Shown piece after piece: positions 1 through 6,052 of a stretch of 8,748 nt of DNA. Both the position numbers and the translations under genes were made by a program. Within the stretch, counting starts at the first letter, position 1, and every line of letters starts with the position of its first letter. Origin of the DNA: Bacteroidota bacterium (GTDB lineage Bacteria > Bacteroidota > Ignavibacteria > Kapaibacteriales > UBA2268); NCBI GenBank assembly GCA_022708005.1, contig JAKIZN010000051.1, forward strand, positions 1-8,748. Direction: 5' to 3'. A model generated the notes under the pieces. The model saw only the letters and a list, made by a program, of their open reading frames with translations. It ran no database searches and was not told where the DNA came from.

Positions 1-285
1 ATCGAGCAATACCTTGATTTATTAGCAGATTATTTAAAAGCAAATCCTAACGTGGAAATTAGAATAACGGGGCATTCCGATAACCAAGGCTCTTTGGCAG
101 AGAACACAAGCCGAGCCACAAATAGAGCGAATAACGCAAGGAATTACCTTGTTCGCCAAAAGGGAATACCTCAAAATAGAATATTGACAACGAGTCGAGG
201 CGCTCTTATCCCAGTAGCTCCTAATGATACTCCTGCAAATCAGCGTAAAAACAGGCGTATCGAGATAATTGTAGCGCCAAGATAA
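1..285 (+). CDS. OmpA-family C-terminal peptidoglycan-binding domain protein (5' partial)
   Basis: The reading frame is open from base 1 and gives the last 94 residues of a longer protein; a GTG at 52 is internal, not the start. The visible part is a near-complete OmpA/Pal/MotB-like domain, which binds diaminopimelate in peptidoglycan non-covalently and anchors an outer-membrane or periplasmic protein to the wall. The signature TGHSDNQGS is at residues 23-31, and D27 and R42 are spaced 15 apart, as in the ligand-binding Asp/Arg pair of Acinetobacter OmpA. The helix and turn LVRQKGIPQNRI follows, then the terminal strand NRRIEI. The N-terminal part (barrel, TPR or lipoprotein) lies outside the window, so the protein type is open. 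It ends 6 nt before the proposed ATG of the response regulator at 292, which suggests one transcript. Confidence 0.9.
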   Translation: MEQYLDLLADYLKANPNVEIRITGHSDNQGSLAENTSRATNRANNARNYLVRQKGIPQNRILTTSRGALIPVAPNDTPANQRKNRRIEIIVAPR

Positions 286-291
286 TTTTTT

Positions 292-665
292 ATGAGTATT
301 GGAGTAATCGTATATGCGTTATTGAAGATAATATGCCAATCCGAAAACTGCTTTGCACACTTCTTAAGCGAGGAGGTTACGAAACGGTAGATTTCGACAA
401 TGGAGCGGAGTCATTAGAATGGTTAGGCAGCAATAAGGCAAAAGCTGTGCTTATGGATATACTATTGCCAGACATCAACGGCACTGAGCTAATCCAATCA
501 GTCAGGGCGTTGGAGCAACACAAAGAAACAGTTATTGTTGCTGTAACTGGTTTTGCGGCTTCGCATGATAGAGAAAAATTTAGCGAGCTGGGCTTTAATG
601 GCTATCTCTCAAAGCCAATTAATACTACCACGTTTATAGAGGATATTGAAGCGATTATAAAATAA
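292..665 (+). CDS. Single-domain response regulator (receiver, CheY-like), apparent 1-nt frameshift near its start
   Basis: This is a stand-alone receiver domain with no output domain; it would accept a phosphoryl group from a histidine kinase, most simply the one encoded next. The first in-frame ATG (333) starts inside the domain and would lose strand 1 and the acidic pocket. In the same frame just upstream, codons 309-332 read RICVIEDN, the expected N-terminus, but there is no ATG, GTG or TTG in that stretch. An ATG at 292, 6 nt after the upstream stop, would join this frame if one base were missing around 299-304, giving MSIGSNRICVIEDN and a 124-residue protein. In that numbering E12/D13 form the acidic pair, D56 (LMDILLPDI) is the phosphoacceptor, T86 (AVTGFA) the switch Thr and K108 (SKP) the conserved Lys. 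An ATA start at 312, 7 nt after GGAG, is an alternative. The kinase gene follows after 17 nt. Confidence 0.85.
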
Positions 666-682
666 CCAAAGAATAAGTAAAA

Positions 683-2884
683 ATGGAAAAAAATACTAAT
701 TTAGAAAATGTCATAAAGCAGGCTGGCGCGAAGCAAAAAAGCTTGATATTTAACTTTAAGAAAACTTATCCTGCTTATATCGTTCTTGTTATATTTATAA
801 TAGGAAGTTTTTTTGCAAGGCACTTTATCAAAGAGAGCGTAGAAAGTTCGCGGCAGATAGAGTTCGATAAGGCAACAACGTCGATTGCATCGAGAGTAGA
901 TAATTATTATAAGTTGCATAGGCAAGTGCTGCAATCAATGCACGGTCTATACAATGAAAATATTGAGGTAGTAAGGGATTACTTTGAGCTATACGGCACA
1001 GTTCCCGCAAAAACTTATTCCTCAATTTTAAGCCTTTCGTATGTTCCTTACGTAAAGAATGCCGATTGGGAAGATTTTCATTTTAATGCCCGCTCGCAAT
1101 TTGCAGGTATCTCCTATAACCTTCAGCCTGCTGGAGCGAGAGATTATTATTATCCCATACTGCATATTGTCCTTTATGATAAAAATATCTCAAGGATAGG
1201 ATTTGACTACGCCACAGTTGGGGAGATGAAGGCTACTATTGAAAAAGCAAGGGACAACAATGCACTTACCGCAAGCGACGTGTTCGATTTGAGAAAGGAT
1301 ACTTCTACTTTCTGCCTTGTTATGCCCGTATACGCTCGCGAGACAGATAACTCATCGCCAGAACTCAGAAGGGAGCATTTTCAAGCCTCTGTCGTGCTTG
1401 AAATTGATACAAAAGAGTTTTTCAATTCGGCATTGCGAGGCACTGGCGAAGATTTCTTCCCAAATGACTCGACTGTAGTATTCGACTACATCGACGTTAT
1501 AGACGGCAGTGAAGTTCAAATTTTTAAGTCTGGAAATTACTCCTTGTTAGAATCGGGCTATACTCCATTGCTAACAAGTGAAATAAAATTACAAATAGCA
1601 GACAAAGAATTTATAGGAAGATTCAGGACTGTTCCAAATTTTGGCGGAGCGCTTCAAGCTTATATTCCGGATATTTCTTTAGCAGGTTCGCTGCTGTCGA
1701 GTTTCTTGCTATTTGCATTCATTATTTCGGTCATAACCAGCAGGTCGAGAGCAGAAGATTTGGCGGAAAGAATGACAAGGTCTCAGCGCAGAATCTTGGA
1801 AGCTACCAAAGATATTATTGGCGTTATTGACTTCAATGGGCATTGGAAATCAGTCAATCCGGCTGTTACCGATATGCTTGGATACGATATAGATAGCTTT
1901 GTTTCTACTCCGTTCAAGGATATGATGTTGGACGAGAAAGAATATCATTTCTTTGAAAATGCCCTTAACACTGCAGAAAGCGAGCAAACTCAAAAAGTTG
2001 ATGTTCAATTTAAGCATAATAATGGCGAGCCTATATGGATAAATTGGAATTTGACTATTTCTAAAGCAGACGGGCTTATATACGCAATTGGGCGAGACGT
2101 TACGCTTGAAAAACTTGCCGAAAGGGAAGCTGAAATTAAACGTAAGCAAATTGAGCTTGCAGAACAGTTCGCACTCGAAGCAAGCACATCTAAGTCATTC
2201 TTTATGATGAAACTTAGCCACCAACTCAGAAACTCTTTGACTGGTATCATCGGCTACCTCCAGCTTCTTTCTAACAAGTTTTATGAGACCGAAGAGGAGC
2301 AAATGGAATATTTGTCGTTGGCTGAACAAAGCTCCGAAGAAATTTTCACTTTCGTTTCTGATATAGTCGATGCAGCGCTTGAGCAGGGCGAATCCTCATT
2401 AGATTCGTTTGTGAATACTAAAATTGAGCCTACTTTGCGAAATGCGTTGAGCGAGTATATTAAGGACAATGGAAAAGAGTCCATCAATTTCAATATAGAT
2501 GCGGGCGAGCCTACTCCAACGGCATTAGTCAGCCCAATTATGCTTGAGCGAGCATTAAAGCTAACTATCGAAGCACTTATTGCCGATATGGATAACGTAG
2601 AAGCTGACGTGGTTGTGCAAAGTAATCCTTACGAAGGCGCTTCAGAAATACAAATGCTTGGTCCCGGCAATGCAGAAATTGGGGAGCTTATAGAGTTATA
2701 TAGGGAGAACCAAAACAACGTTATTGACATTATGAAGCACGATAAAAATGAGGTGATTAGCAATCTTGCTAAGTCGGCATCTCTTATAAGGCGAATGAAT
2801 GGCACAATGACGGCAGAAACTTTGGGCGGTTCGGAAGGTAACGTTATTATGATAACTTTGCCAACCGTAGGGAAAAACCAATAG
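683..2884 (+). CDS. Membrane CHASE-PAS sensor histidine kinase with degenerate ATPase domain
   Basis: A 733-residue inner-membrane sensor. TM1 is at about residues 31-49 and TM2 at about 331-352. Between them a periplasmic CHASE-type domain (about 60-310) is recognisable by RDYYYPILHIV, the RIGFDYATVGEMKATIEKARD segment and VMPVYARE. A PAS domain follows (about 365-475, ending IGRDVTLEK), then a helical linker and the dimerisation/phosphoacceptor helices, with the H-box KLSHQLRNSLTGIIGYLQLL and phosphoacceptor H513. The C-terminal part has the position and rough outline of an HATPase_c domain: LERALKLTIEALIAD sits where the N-box should be, and RRMNGTMTAETLGG...ITLP resembles the final G2 strand. 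However, the N-box Asn pair, the DxGxG motif and the GxGT lid are absent. It may phosphorylate poorly, act only as a phosphatase or scaffold, or need a partner kinase. It follows the receiver gene by 17 nt and is closed by a terminator. Confidence 0.9.
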   Translation: MEKNTNLENVIKQAGAKQKSLIFNFKKTYPAYIVLVIFIIGSFFARHFIKESVESSRQIEFDKATTSIASRVDNYYKLHRQVLQSMHGLYNENIEVVRDYFELYGTVPAKTYSSILSLSYVPYVKNADWEDFHFNARSQFAGISYNLQPAGARDYYYPILHIVLYDKNISRIGFDYATVGEMKATIEKARDNNALTASDVFDLRKDTSTFCLVMPVYARETDNSSPELRREHFQASVVLEIDTKEFFNSALRGTGEDFFPNDSTVVFDYIDVIDGSEVQIFKSGNYSLLESGYTPLLTSEIKLQIADKEFIGRFRTVPNFGGALQAYIPDISLAGSLLSSFLLFAFIISVITSRSRAEDLAERMTRSQRRILEATKDIIGVIDFNGHWKSVNPAVTDMLGYDIDSFVSTPFKDMMLDEKEYHFFENALNTAESEQTQKVDVQFKHNNGEPIWINWNLTISKADGLIYAIGRDVTLEKLAEREAEIKRKQIELAEQFALEASTSKSFFMMKLSHQLRNSLTGIIGYLQLLSNKFYETEEEQMEYLSLAEQSSEEIFTFVSDIVDAALEQGESSLDSFVNTKIEPTLRNALSEYIKDNGKESINFNIDAGEPTPTALVSPIMLERALKLTIEALIADMDNVEADVVVQSNPYEGASEIQMLGPGNAEIGELIELYRENQNNVIDIMKHDKNEVISNLAKSASLIRRMNGTMTAETLGGSEGNVIMITLPTVGKNQ

Positions 2885-2911
2885 CCGCCTCGCTATAGTA
2901 AATATTTCAAG

Positions 2912-2942
2912 AAACTGCCCAGCAAACGGGCAGTTTTTTTTT
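2912..2942 (+). terminator. Rho-independent terminator after the sensor kinase
   Basis: A perfect 9-bp stem AAACTGCCC (2912-2920) / GGGCAGTTT (2928-2936) with a 7-nt loop runs into nine T residues (2934-2942). It begins 28 nt after the kinase stop and marks the end of the OmpA domain/receiver/kinase operon. Confidence 0.93.
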
Positions 2943-3175
2943 ATTTTGTGGGTAAAATATAAAAAAAATATTTTTTTTGCTGTTACCTTTGAATATTTGA
3001 GTCGTTATTGATTATGTTGGCGAGCAAGAGTGTTATAAGCGACTTCGATAGTTTTTAATAGTATAATACATTGCACAAGCAGCAAAAAAACTTCGCTACA
3101 GCCGAAAGTGGTGAGTGGCGAAGTCAAGCCTAAAGTAATGGCGGAAATTTTAACAAATATTAGAGGAACAGAGAA
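2943..3175. other. Intergenic region, no convincing gene; one possible -7 element
   Basis: This region between the terminator and the small gene at 3176 is very A/T-rich at 2950-2980, with A8 and T8 runs. It contains TACCTTTG at 2984-2991 (+), an exact TAnnTTTG, but no TTG/TTTG at the right distance upstream, so a promoter is only possible. A 7-bp inverted pair ACTTCGC/GCGAAGT (about 3090-3125) lies in what would be the leader of the next gene. The short open frames here have no start codon or family resemblance that I would trust. Confidence 0.4.
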
Positions 3176-3424
3176 ATGCATTGGAAAGAAGCTATGAAGC
3201 AAAGCGAATTATTCCGAAACTTCGGCATGAGCACATCGATAAAAGCGCCCAAAACGACGCTGAACGAAGACATACTCTCGGAGTTGCTCAGGATGGATGC
3301 GCAGTCCAAAAATCAAACATCAGACGATAATGACTTGCCCGAGCATAAGGCAGACCGCTTGCGAGAGCAAAAGAAGCTAGAGCAAAAGAAGCGAGATCTG
3401 ATGAAAGCATTGCTAAATCTTTAA
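3176..3424 (+). CDS. Small charged hypothetical protein (82 aa)
   Basis: I do not recognise this protein. It has 82 residues with no signal peptide or membrane segment. The N-terminal part is mixed (MHWKEAMKQSELFRNFG) and the middle acidic. The last ~30 residues are dense in Lys, Arg, Glu and Gln with leucines (KADRLREQKKLEQKKRDLMK) and probably form one long helix or coiled coil. In support of it being real, GAGGAA (3163-3168) lies 7 nt before the ATG, codon usage resembles its neighbours, and it fills a gap between a terminator and the next feature. Against it, it is short and has no recognised family. Its stop TAA overlaps the first bases of repeat element A, so the element may have landed at or trimmed the 3' end of this gene. 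Confidence 0.55.
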   Translation: MHWKEAMKQSELFRNFGMSTSIKAPKTTLNEDILSELLRMDAQSKNQTSDDNDLPEHKADRLREQKKLEQKKRDLMKALLNL

Positions 3425-3425
3425 C

Positions 3426-3518
3426 TCAAATAATTCATTAGGAACTCTACCTGACTGCGCCTCTGCAAGAAAAGATTTGGCTTTGAGATGTCCTACACCT
3501 CGAAGGTGTAGGACATCT
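3426..3518 (+). repeat. 93-bp unit, first copy in element A
   Basis: This pairs with 3578-3670 as a direct repeat, with four differences in 93 bp and a 152-bp period. It begins with the terminal-type sequence CAAATAATTCATTAGGAACT, runs through GACTGCGCC and AGAAAAGATTTGGCTTT, and ends in the hairpin. Confidence 0.9.
3486..3518. repeat. Perfect 15-bp hairpin (A1)
   Basis: Arms AGATGTCCTACACCT and AGGTGTAGGACATCT are separated by CGA. It is followed by ATTTTT (T5 at 3520-3524), so it may terminate + strand transcripts from the 82-aa gene. Confidence 0.95.
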
Positions 3519-3527
3519 ATTTTTACA

Positions 3528-3568
3528 GTCTGAATCAGGATTTTCAGGATTAAAAGATTAACAAGATT
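3528..3568 (-). repeat. Tract of ~9-nt AATCCTG-like tandem repeats (in A)
   Basis: On the minus strand this reads AATCTTGTT / AATCTTTT / AATCCTGAA / AATCCTGAT / TCAGAC, four degenerate 8-9-nt units. All 41 bases are identical to 7275-7315 in element B, making it one of the best conserved parts of the element. Confidence 0.8.
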
Positions 3569-3577
3569 ATTTTCAAT

Positions 3578-3670
3578 TTAAATAATTCATTAGGAACTCT
3601 ATCTGACTGCGCCTCCGCAAGAAAAGATTTGGCTTTAAGATGTCCTACACCTCGAAGGTGTAGGACATCT
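3578..3670 (+). repeat. 93-bp unit, second copy in element A
   Basis: Direct repeat of 3426-3518. It ends in the second hairpin (A2, 3638-3670), which has the same 15-bp arms and CGA loop but is followed by GGAGAACAG rather than a T tract, so it is less likely to terminate transcription. Confidence 0.9.
3638..3670. repeat. Perfect 15-bp hairpin (A2)
   Basis: Same arms and loop as the hairpin at 3486-3518, with no U-tract on either side. Confidence 0.95.
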
Positions 3671-3732
3671 GGAGAACAGTGGGTAGGCAATGGAAAAGTT
3701 TCTACTGCTCTATCCATTTACAATGCCCCTGC

Positions 3733-4125
3733 CTAATTATTAATTGCCCCCTCTGCTACCCACTTTCGCATGCCAGTCTTGTGGTTTTCCAATATGTTCC
3801 CGCGATAAAAATAAGTGAAATGCGGCAATTTATTTTCTATAACTTGTATAAGTCTGCTTTTGTCAGGGTCGCCGTTGATAACCATGCCCGGCGATAAAAA
3901 TAGCGTAGAATAATTTGTTAGAACCACTCCGCCCGCTGCAGATTCGTCGCTATGGCAGCCAACATAAGAGCAATTTAACTTCAAAAAAGGATGCACGTGA
4001 TATTGAAAACTTACGTTATTTTCTGGAAAAACTATGTCCTTTGCGTCAGTTCCAATCGTGTCATCGCAAGAAATCATTAAATAAACAAACGTTAGCACAG
4101 AGGCAAAGAATACTGATTTTTTCAT
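3733..4125 (-). CDS. Small lipoprotein with cytochrome-c-like C-x4-CH motif
   Basis: A 130-residue exported lipoprotein. The N-terminus MKKSVFFASVLTFVYLMISC is a lipoprotein signal peptide with a lipobox-like LMISC; cleavage would leave C20 lipidated. The mature part follows a pattern common in FCB-group and planctomycete proteins: HPFLKLNCSYVGCH (about 44-57), then GGVVLTNYSTLF, NGDPDKSRLIQVIENK and a terminal RKWVAEGAINN. CSYVGCH is a C-x4-CH variant of the CxxCH haem-binding motif. The usual MPP methionine region is replaced here by LPHFTYF, so haem attachment and the sixth ligand are uncertain. The C-terminus looks complete. Its ATG shares one base with the panB stop (TAATG), which indicates translational coupling downstream of panB. 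It ends 25 bp from the remains of element A. Related proteins are usually called cytochrome c domain-containing; the function is unknown. Confidence 0.8.
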   Translation of the reverse strand: MKKSVFFASVLTFVYLMISCDDTIGTDAKDIVFPENNVSFQYHVHPFLKLNCSYVGCHSDESAAGGVVLTNYSTLFLSPGMVINGDPDKSRLIQVIENKLPHFTYFYRGNILENHKTGMRKWVAEGAINN

Positions 4126-4946
4126 TAATAACTCTCTTCCATAGTGGGAAAACTTGATTCACGTACATCTTTGCCGTATTGCATAACGGCATCTTTGACT
4201 ATATTGAGCAAATTTGCATACCTGCGAACAAATCTTGGCGAAAAGTCAATCGTAAGTCCGAGCATATCAGTATAGACTAATATTTGTCCGTCGCAATGAG
4301 GTCCAGCGCCGATGCCAATAGTAGGTATTTTAATGTCGTCGCTTATTTTCTTAGCAAGTTCGGCAGGTATTTTTTCGAGTACAACTGCAAAGCAGCCTGC
4401 TCGCTCAAGTGCGACAGCGTCTTTATATATTTTTTCAGCTTCGGCTTCGTCGGTGCCCCTTGCTCTATAAGAGCCAAATTTATGTATGCTTTGAGGCACT
4501 AAGCCCAAATGCCCCATAACGGGAATGCCTGCTTCGGTCATTTTTGATATAGCTTCGGTAACGTTTGAGCCGCCTTCGAGCTTGACAGCCGCGCAGCCTG
4601 TTTCTTTTAGCAGCCTGCCCGCATTTCTGAATGCTTCATTTGGAGAAACTTGGTATGTCATAAACGGCATATCTGCTACTATTAGCGGACGGCTTGCCCC
4701 TTTGACAACAGCTTTTGTGTGATAAATAATATCTTCGAGAGTTACGGGTATTGTTGTTTCATGCCCTTGAACAACGTTTCCAACAGAATCGCCGACCAAT
4801 ATAACGTCAACTCCGCATTGGTCAAAAATATTTGCCACTAACGCATCATAAGCAGTCAGAGCAACAATTTTGCGTCCAGTATCTTTCATTTCTTGCAGTC
4901 GCAGCGTAGTGATATGCTTTATTTTTGATTCTGTAGTATATCCCAT
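4125..4946 (-). CDS. panB: 3-methyl-2-oxobutanoate hydroxymethyltransferase (ketopantoate hydroxymethyltransferase)
   Basis: PanB transfers a hydroxymethyl group from 5,10-methylene-tetrahydrofolate to 2-oxoisovalerate to give ketopantoate, the first committed step of pantothenate and coenzyme A synthesis in the cytosol. At 273 residues it is of normal family length (264 in E. coli) and appears complete. Signatures in order: LTAYDA (30-35), LVGDSVGNVVQGHETTIPVT (50-69), ADMPFMTYQ (91-99), VKLEGG (121-126), GIPVMGHLGLVPQS (140-153), VLEKIP (189-194) and TIGIGAGPHCDGQILV (209-224). By alignment to the E. coli enzyme, D53, D92 and E124 are the Mg ligands and E191 the general base, all present. 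The lipoprotein gene begins within its stop codon. Other pan genes are not adjacent. It is divergent from rpmG across a 239-bp gap. Confidence 0.97.
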   Translation of the reverse strand: MGYTTESKIKHITTLRLQEMKDTGRKIVALTAYDALVANIFDQCGVDVILVGDSVGNVVQGHETTIPVTLEDIIYHTKAVVKGASRPLIVADMPFMTYQVSPNEAFRNAGRLLKETGCAAVKLEGGSNVTEAISKMTEAGIPVMGHLGLVPQSIHKFGSYRARGTDEAEAEKIYKDAVALERAGCFAVVLEKIPAELAKKISDDIKIPTIGIGAGPHCDGQILVYTDMLGLTIDFSPRFVRRYANLLNIVKDAVMQYGKDVRESSFPTMEESY

Positions 4947-5122
4947 TTTATTTTTCTCGTTAAATTATAAATAACCAAATTATGTAATTTTTACGAATAT
5001 ACAATGAAAAAATTATCTGCCGACTGCCTTATTTCCTGTAATTAATGCTATAAACTGTAAGCATAATGTTTAAATGAATTGCTATAGCATAGTTTTTAAA
5101 ATTTGACTTTAATAAAATTTTC

Positions 5123-5153
5123 TTGATTTTGTTGCAATAAATTTGTAATTTTG
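5123..5153 (+). promoter_or_regulatory. Putative Bacteroidota-type promoter of rpmG
   Basis: TAATTTTG (5146-5153) fits the -7 consensus TAnnTTTG exactly. A TTG (5123-5125) lies 20 bp upstream, with a TTTG (5128-5131) as a closer alternative. Transcription would start about 25 nt before the ATG at 5186. The region is very AT-rich, so a chance match is possible. Confidence 0.4.
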
Positions 5154-5185
5154 TTATTACTTAAAAATGTTTTTTGGAGATTGTG

Positions 5186-5365
5186 ATGGCTAAAAAAGAA
5201 CAAAGATTCATGATTACGCTCGAGTGCACCGAGGCAAAAGGCGAAGGCAAGCCAGCTTCGAGATATACTACTACCAAAAATAAGCAAAATACTCCTGAAA
5301 GAATTGAACTTAAGAAATACAATCCATTCTTGAGACGCCATACAATTCATAAGGAAATAAAATAG
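5186..5365 (+). CDS. rpmG: 50S ribosomal protein L33 (zinc-independent form)
   Basis: A 59-residue large-subunit ribosomal protein that binds 23S rRNA near the E site. It is recognisable by [45 protein letters not shown] blocks (shown in part) and the basic KEIK end. I start it at ATG 5186 (MAKKEQR), 6 nt after GGAG (5176-5179). A TTG at 5174 would start inside that Shine-Dalgarno sequence and add four residues not expected in the family. Only one cysteine (C14) remains; the CxxC pairs of zinc-ribbon L33 are gone, so this is the C-minus form. A promoter-like sequence precedes it and an intrinsic terminator follows, so it may be transcribed largely on its own. Confidence 0.96.
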   Translation: MAKKEQRFMITLECTEAKGEGKPASRYTTTKNKQNTPERIELKKYNPFLRRHTIHKEIK

Positions 5366-5391
5366 TCCGTAATCTGGCTAAATGTTGCTCG

Positions 5392-5431
5392 ATGCCTTCC
5401 GGTTTTATGTCAAGCTGCAAGGCATTTTTTT
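5392..5431 (+). terminator. Intrinsic terminator after rpmG
   Basis: A 7-bp stem ATGCCTT (5392-5398) / AAGGCAT (5419-5425) with a 20-nt loop is followed by a T7 run (5425-5431). It lies 27 nt after the rpmG stop and before the preferred acyltransferase start at 5454. The long loop makes it weaker than the terminator at 2912. Confidence 0.65.
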
Positions 5432-5453
5432 ATATTTTGGGCACTTTAACAAA

Positions 5454-6050
5454 ATGAAAAGAGCGAAGTTGATATTTCTAAATTTTTGCCTTGGGCTATT
5501 GAGTGCTACTTGGCGAATAAAGATGCACGGGAGCGTGCTCGCAACGCCGTCAGTTGTTGCTTTTTGGCACGGCGAGATGCTGCCTATTTGGAAAGCTTTT
5601 TCTTCAATTAGCGGCATAGCTAAGCAAGGGGTAGTTAGCTTGAGCAAAGATGGTGAAATGTTAGCTAATTTACTGAAATATTGGGGATTTGAGCTTATTC
5701 GTGGCTCATCTTCAAGAAACTCGAAAGAAACTTTGCAAGACGCAGTCGATAAGGCGAAAACATCGATTATTTTTATAACTCCAGATGGTCCGCGAGGACC
5801 AGAGAAGAAATTTAAAAATGGCGCTGCCGTCATCGCTTTTAGGGCATCTGTGCCAATATATTTGGTGAGAGCTAATGTTTCGCATAAAAAGATATTTTTG
5901 AAAAGTTGGGATAAATTTATTCTGCCTTATCCTTTTTCAAAAATTGACATACATATTTCCGAAAAATATTTTTTGCCCGAACATCTATCGCGCGAAGAAA
6001 TTAGCCAGCAAATATCTGAATTTGAGAATCTTATAAATTCGATGGTATAG
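5454..6050 (+). CDS. DUF374 lysophospholipid/lipid A acyltransferase-like protein
   Basis: This is a DUF374 (LPLAT superfamily) protein, membrane-associated and expected to transfer an acyl chain to a lipid. From ATG 5454 it has 198 residues. Motifs are FWHGEMLPIW (37-46), with H39 as the candidate catalytic His; SLSKDGEMLANLLKYWGFELIRGSSSR (shown in part, about 62-88), with the substrate-binding RGSS; and ITPDGPRGP (108-116). The frame is open from an earlier ATG at 5382, giving 222 residues. Those extra codons run through the rpmG terminator, and MKRAKLIFLNFCLGLL looks like a normal N-terminus for the family, so I prefer 5454. lpxK begins 2 nt after the stop, so the two are almost certainly co-transcribed. 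That context points to a late acylation of lipid A, but this is inferred and the acyl donor and acceptor are unknown. Confidence 0.88.
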   Translation: MKRAKLIFLNFCLGLLSATWRIKMHGSVLATPSVVAFWHGEMLPIWKAFSSISGIAKQGVVSLSKDGEMLANLLKYWGFELIRGSSSRNSKETLQDAVDKAKTSIIFITPDGPRGPEKKFKNGAAVIAFRASVPIYLVRANVSHKKIFLKSWDKFILPYPFSKIDIHISEKYFLPEHLSREEISQQISEFENLINSMV

Positions 6051-6052
6051 CT

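Larger units (their letters stand above)
3423..3707 (+). mobile_element. Element A: MITE/REP-like non-autonomous repeat element, right end incomplete
   Basis: It starts with AACTCAAATAATTCATTAGG and consists of a ~93-bp unit ending in a perfect hairpin, a 41-bp AATCCTG-type tract read in reverse, a second copy of the unit, and a tail ending TGGAAAAGTTTCTACTG. The reverse complement of 7076-7420 carries the same parts in the same order; over the core (3423-3670) I count about 17 mismatches and one 2-nt gap. The tail matches the inner half of B's terminal repeat but lacks the outer half, so A seems truncated. There is no transposase and no coding frame. It lies between the convergent 82-aa gene and lipoprotein gene. 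The first hairpin is followed by T5 and could terminate + strand transcription. Being a mobile element is an inference from two copies with conserved ends. Confidence 0.6.

Noticed and set aside
3039..3197. Open + frame ending GEVKPKVMAEILTNIRGTEKCIGKKL-type residues before and overlapping the 82-aa gene
   Set aside because: No ATG near its start, very short, overlaps a gene with a better Shine-Dalgarno sequence, no family resemblance.
3423..3670. Repeat-hairpin-spacer pattern as a possible CRISPR array
   Set aside because: Only two units per element, unit lengths near 93 bp, identical spacer in both elements and no cas genes.
3678..3764. Inverted pair AGTGGGTAG / CTACCCACT as a convergent terminator
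   Set aside because: The loop is about 69 nt and one arm lies in the lipoprotein coding sequence; no T tract follows.
3679..3897. 72-aa + strand open frame
   Set aside because: Mostly antisense to the lipoprotein gene, whose signal peptide and motifs are clear; composition is unlike a real protein.
5045..5090. 8-bp inverted repeat ATGCTATA / TATAGCAT in the panB-rpmG gap
   Set aside because: Long loop in AT-rich DNA between divergent genes; could be an operator but nothing distinguishes it from chance.
4947..5122. panB promoter
   Set aside because: No exact TAnnTTTG on the minus strand; the nearest, ATAATTTGG, is one base short, so I do not call a site.
5405..5833. 142-aa minus-strand open frame opposite the acyltransferase
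   Set aside because: It is an antisense shadow of a gene with clear DUF374 motifs.
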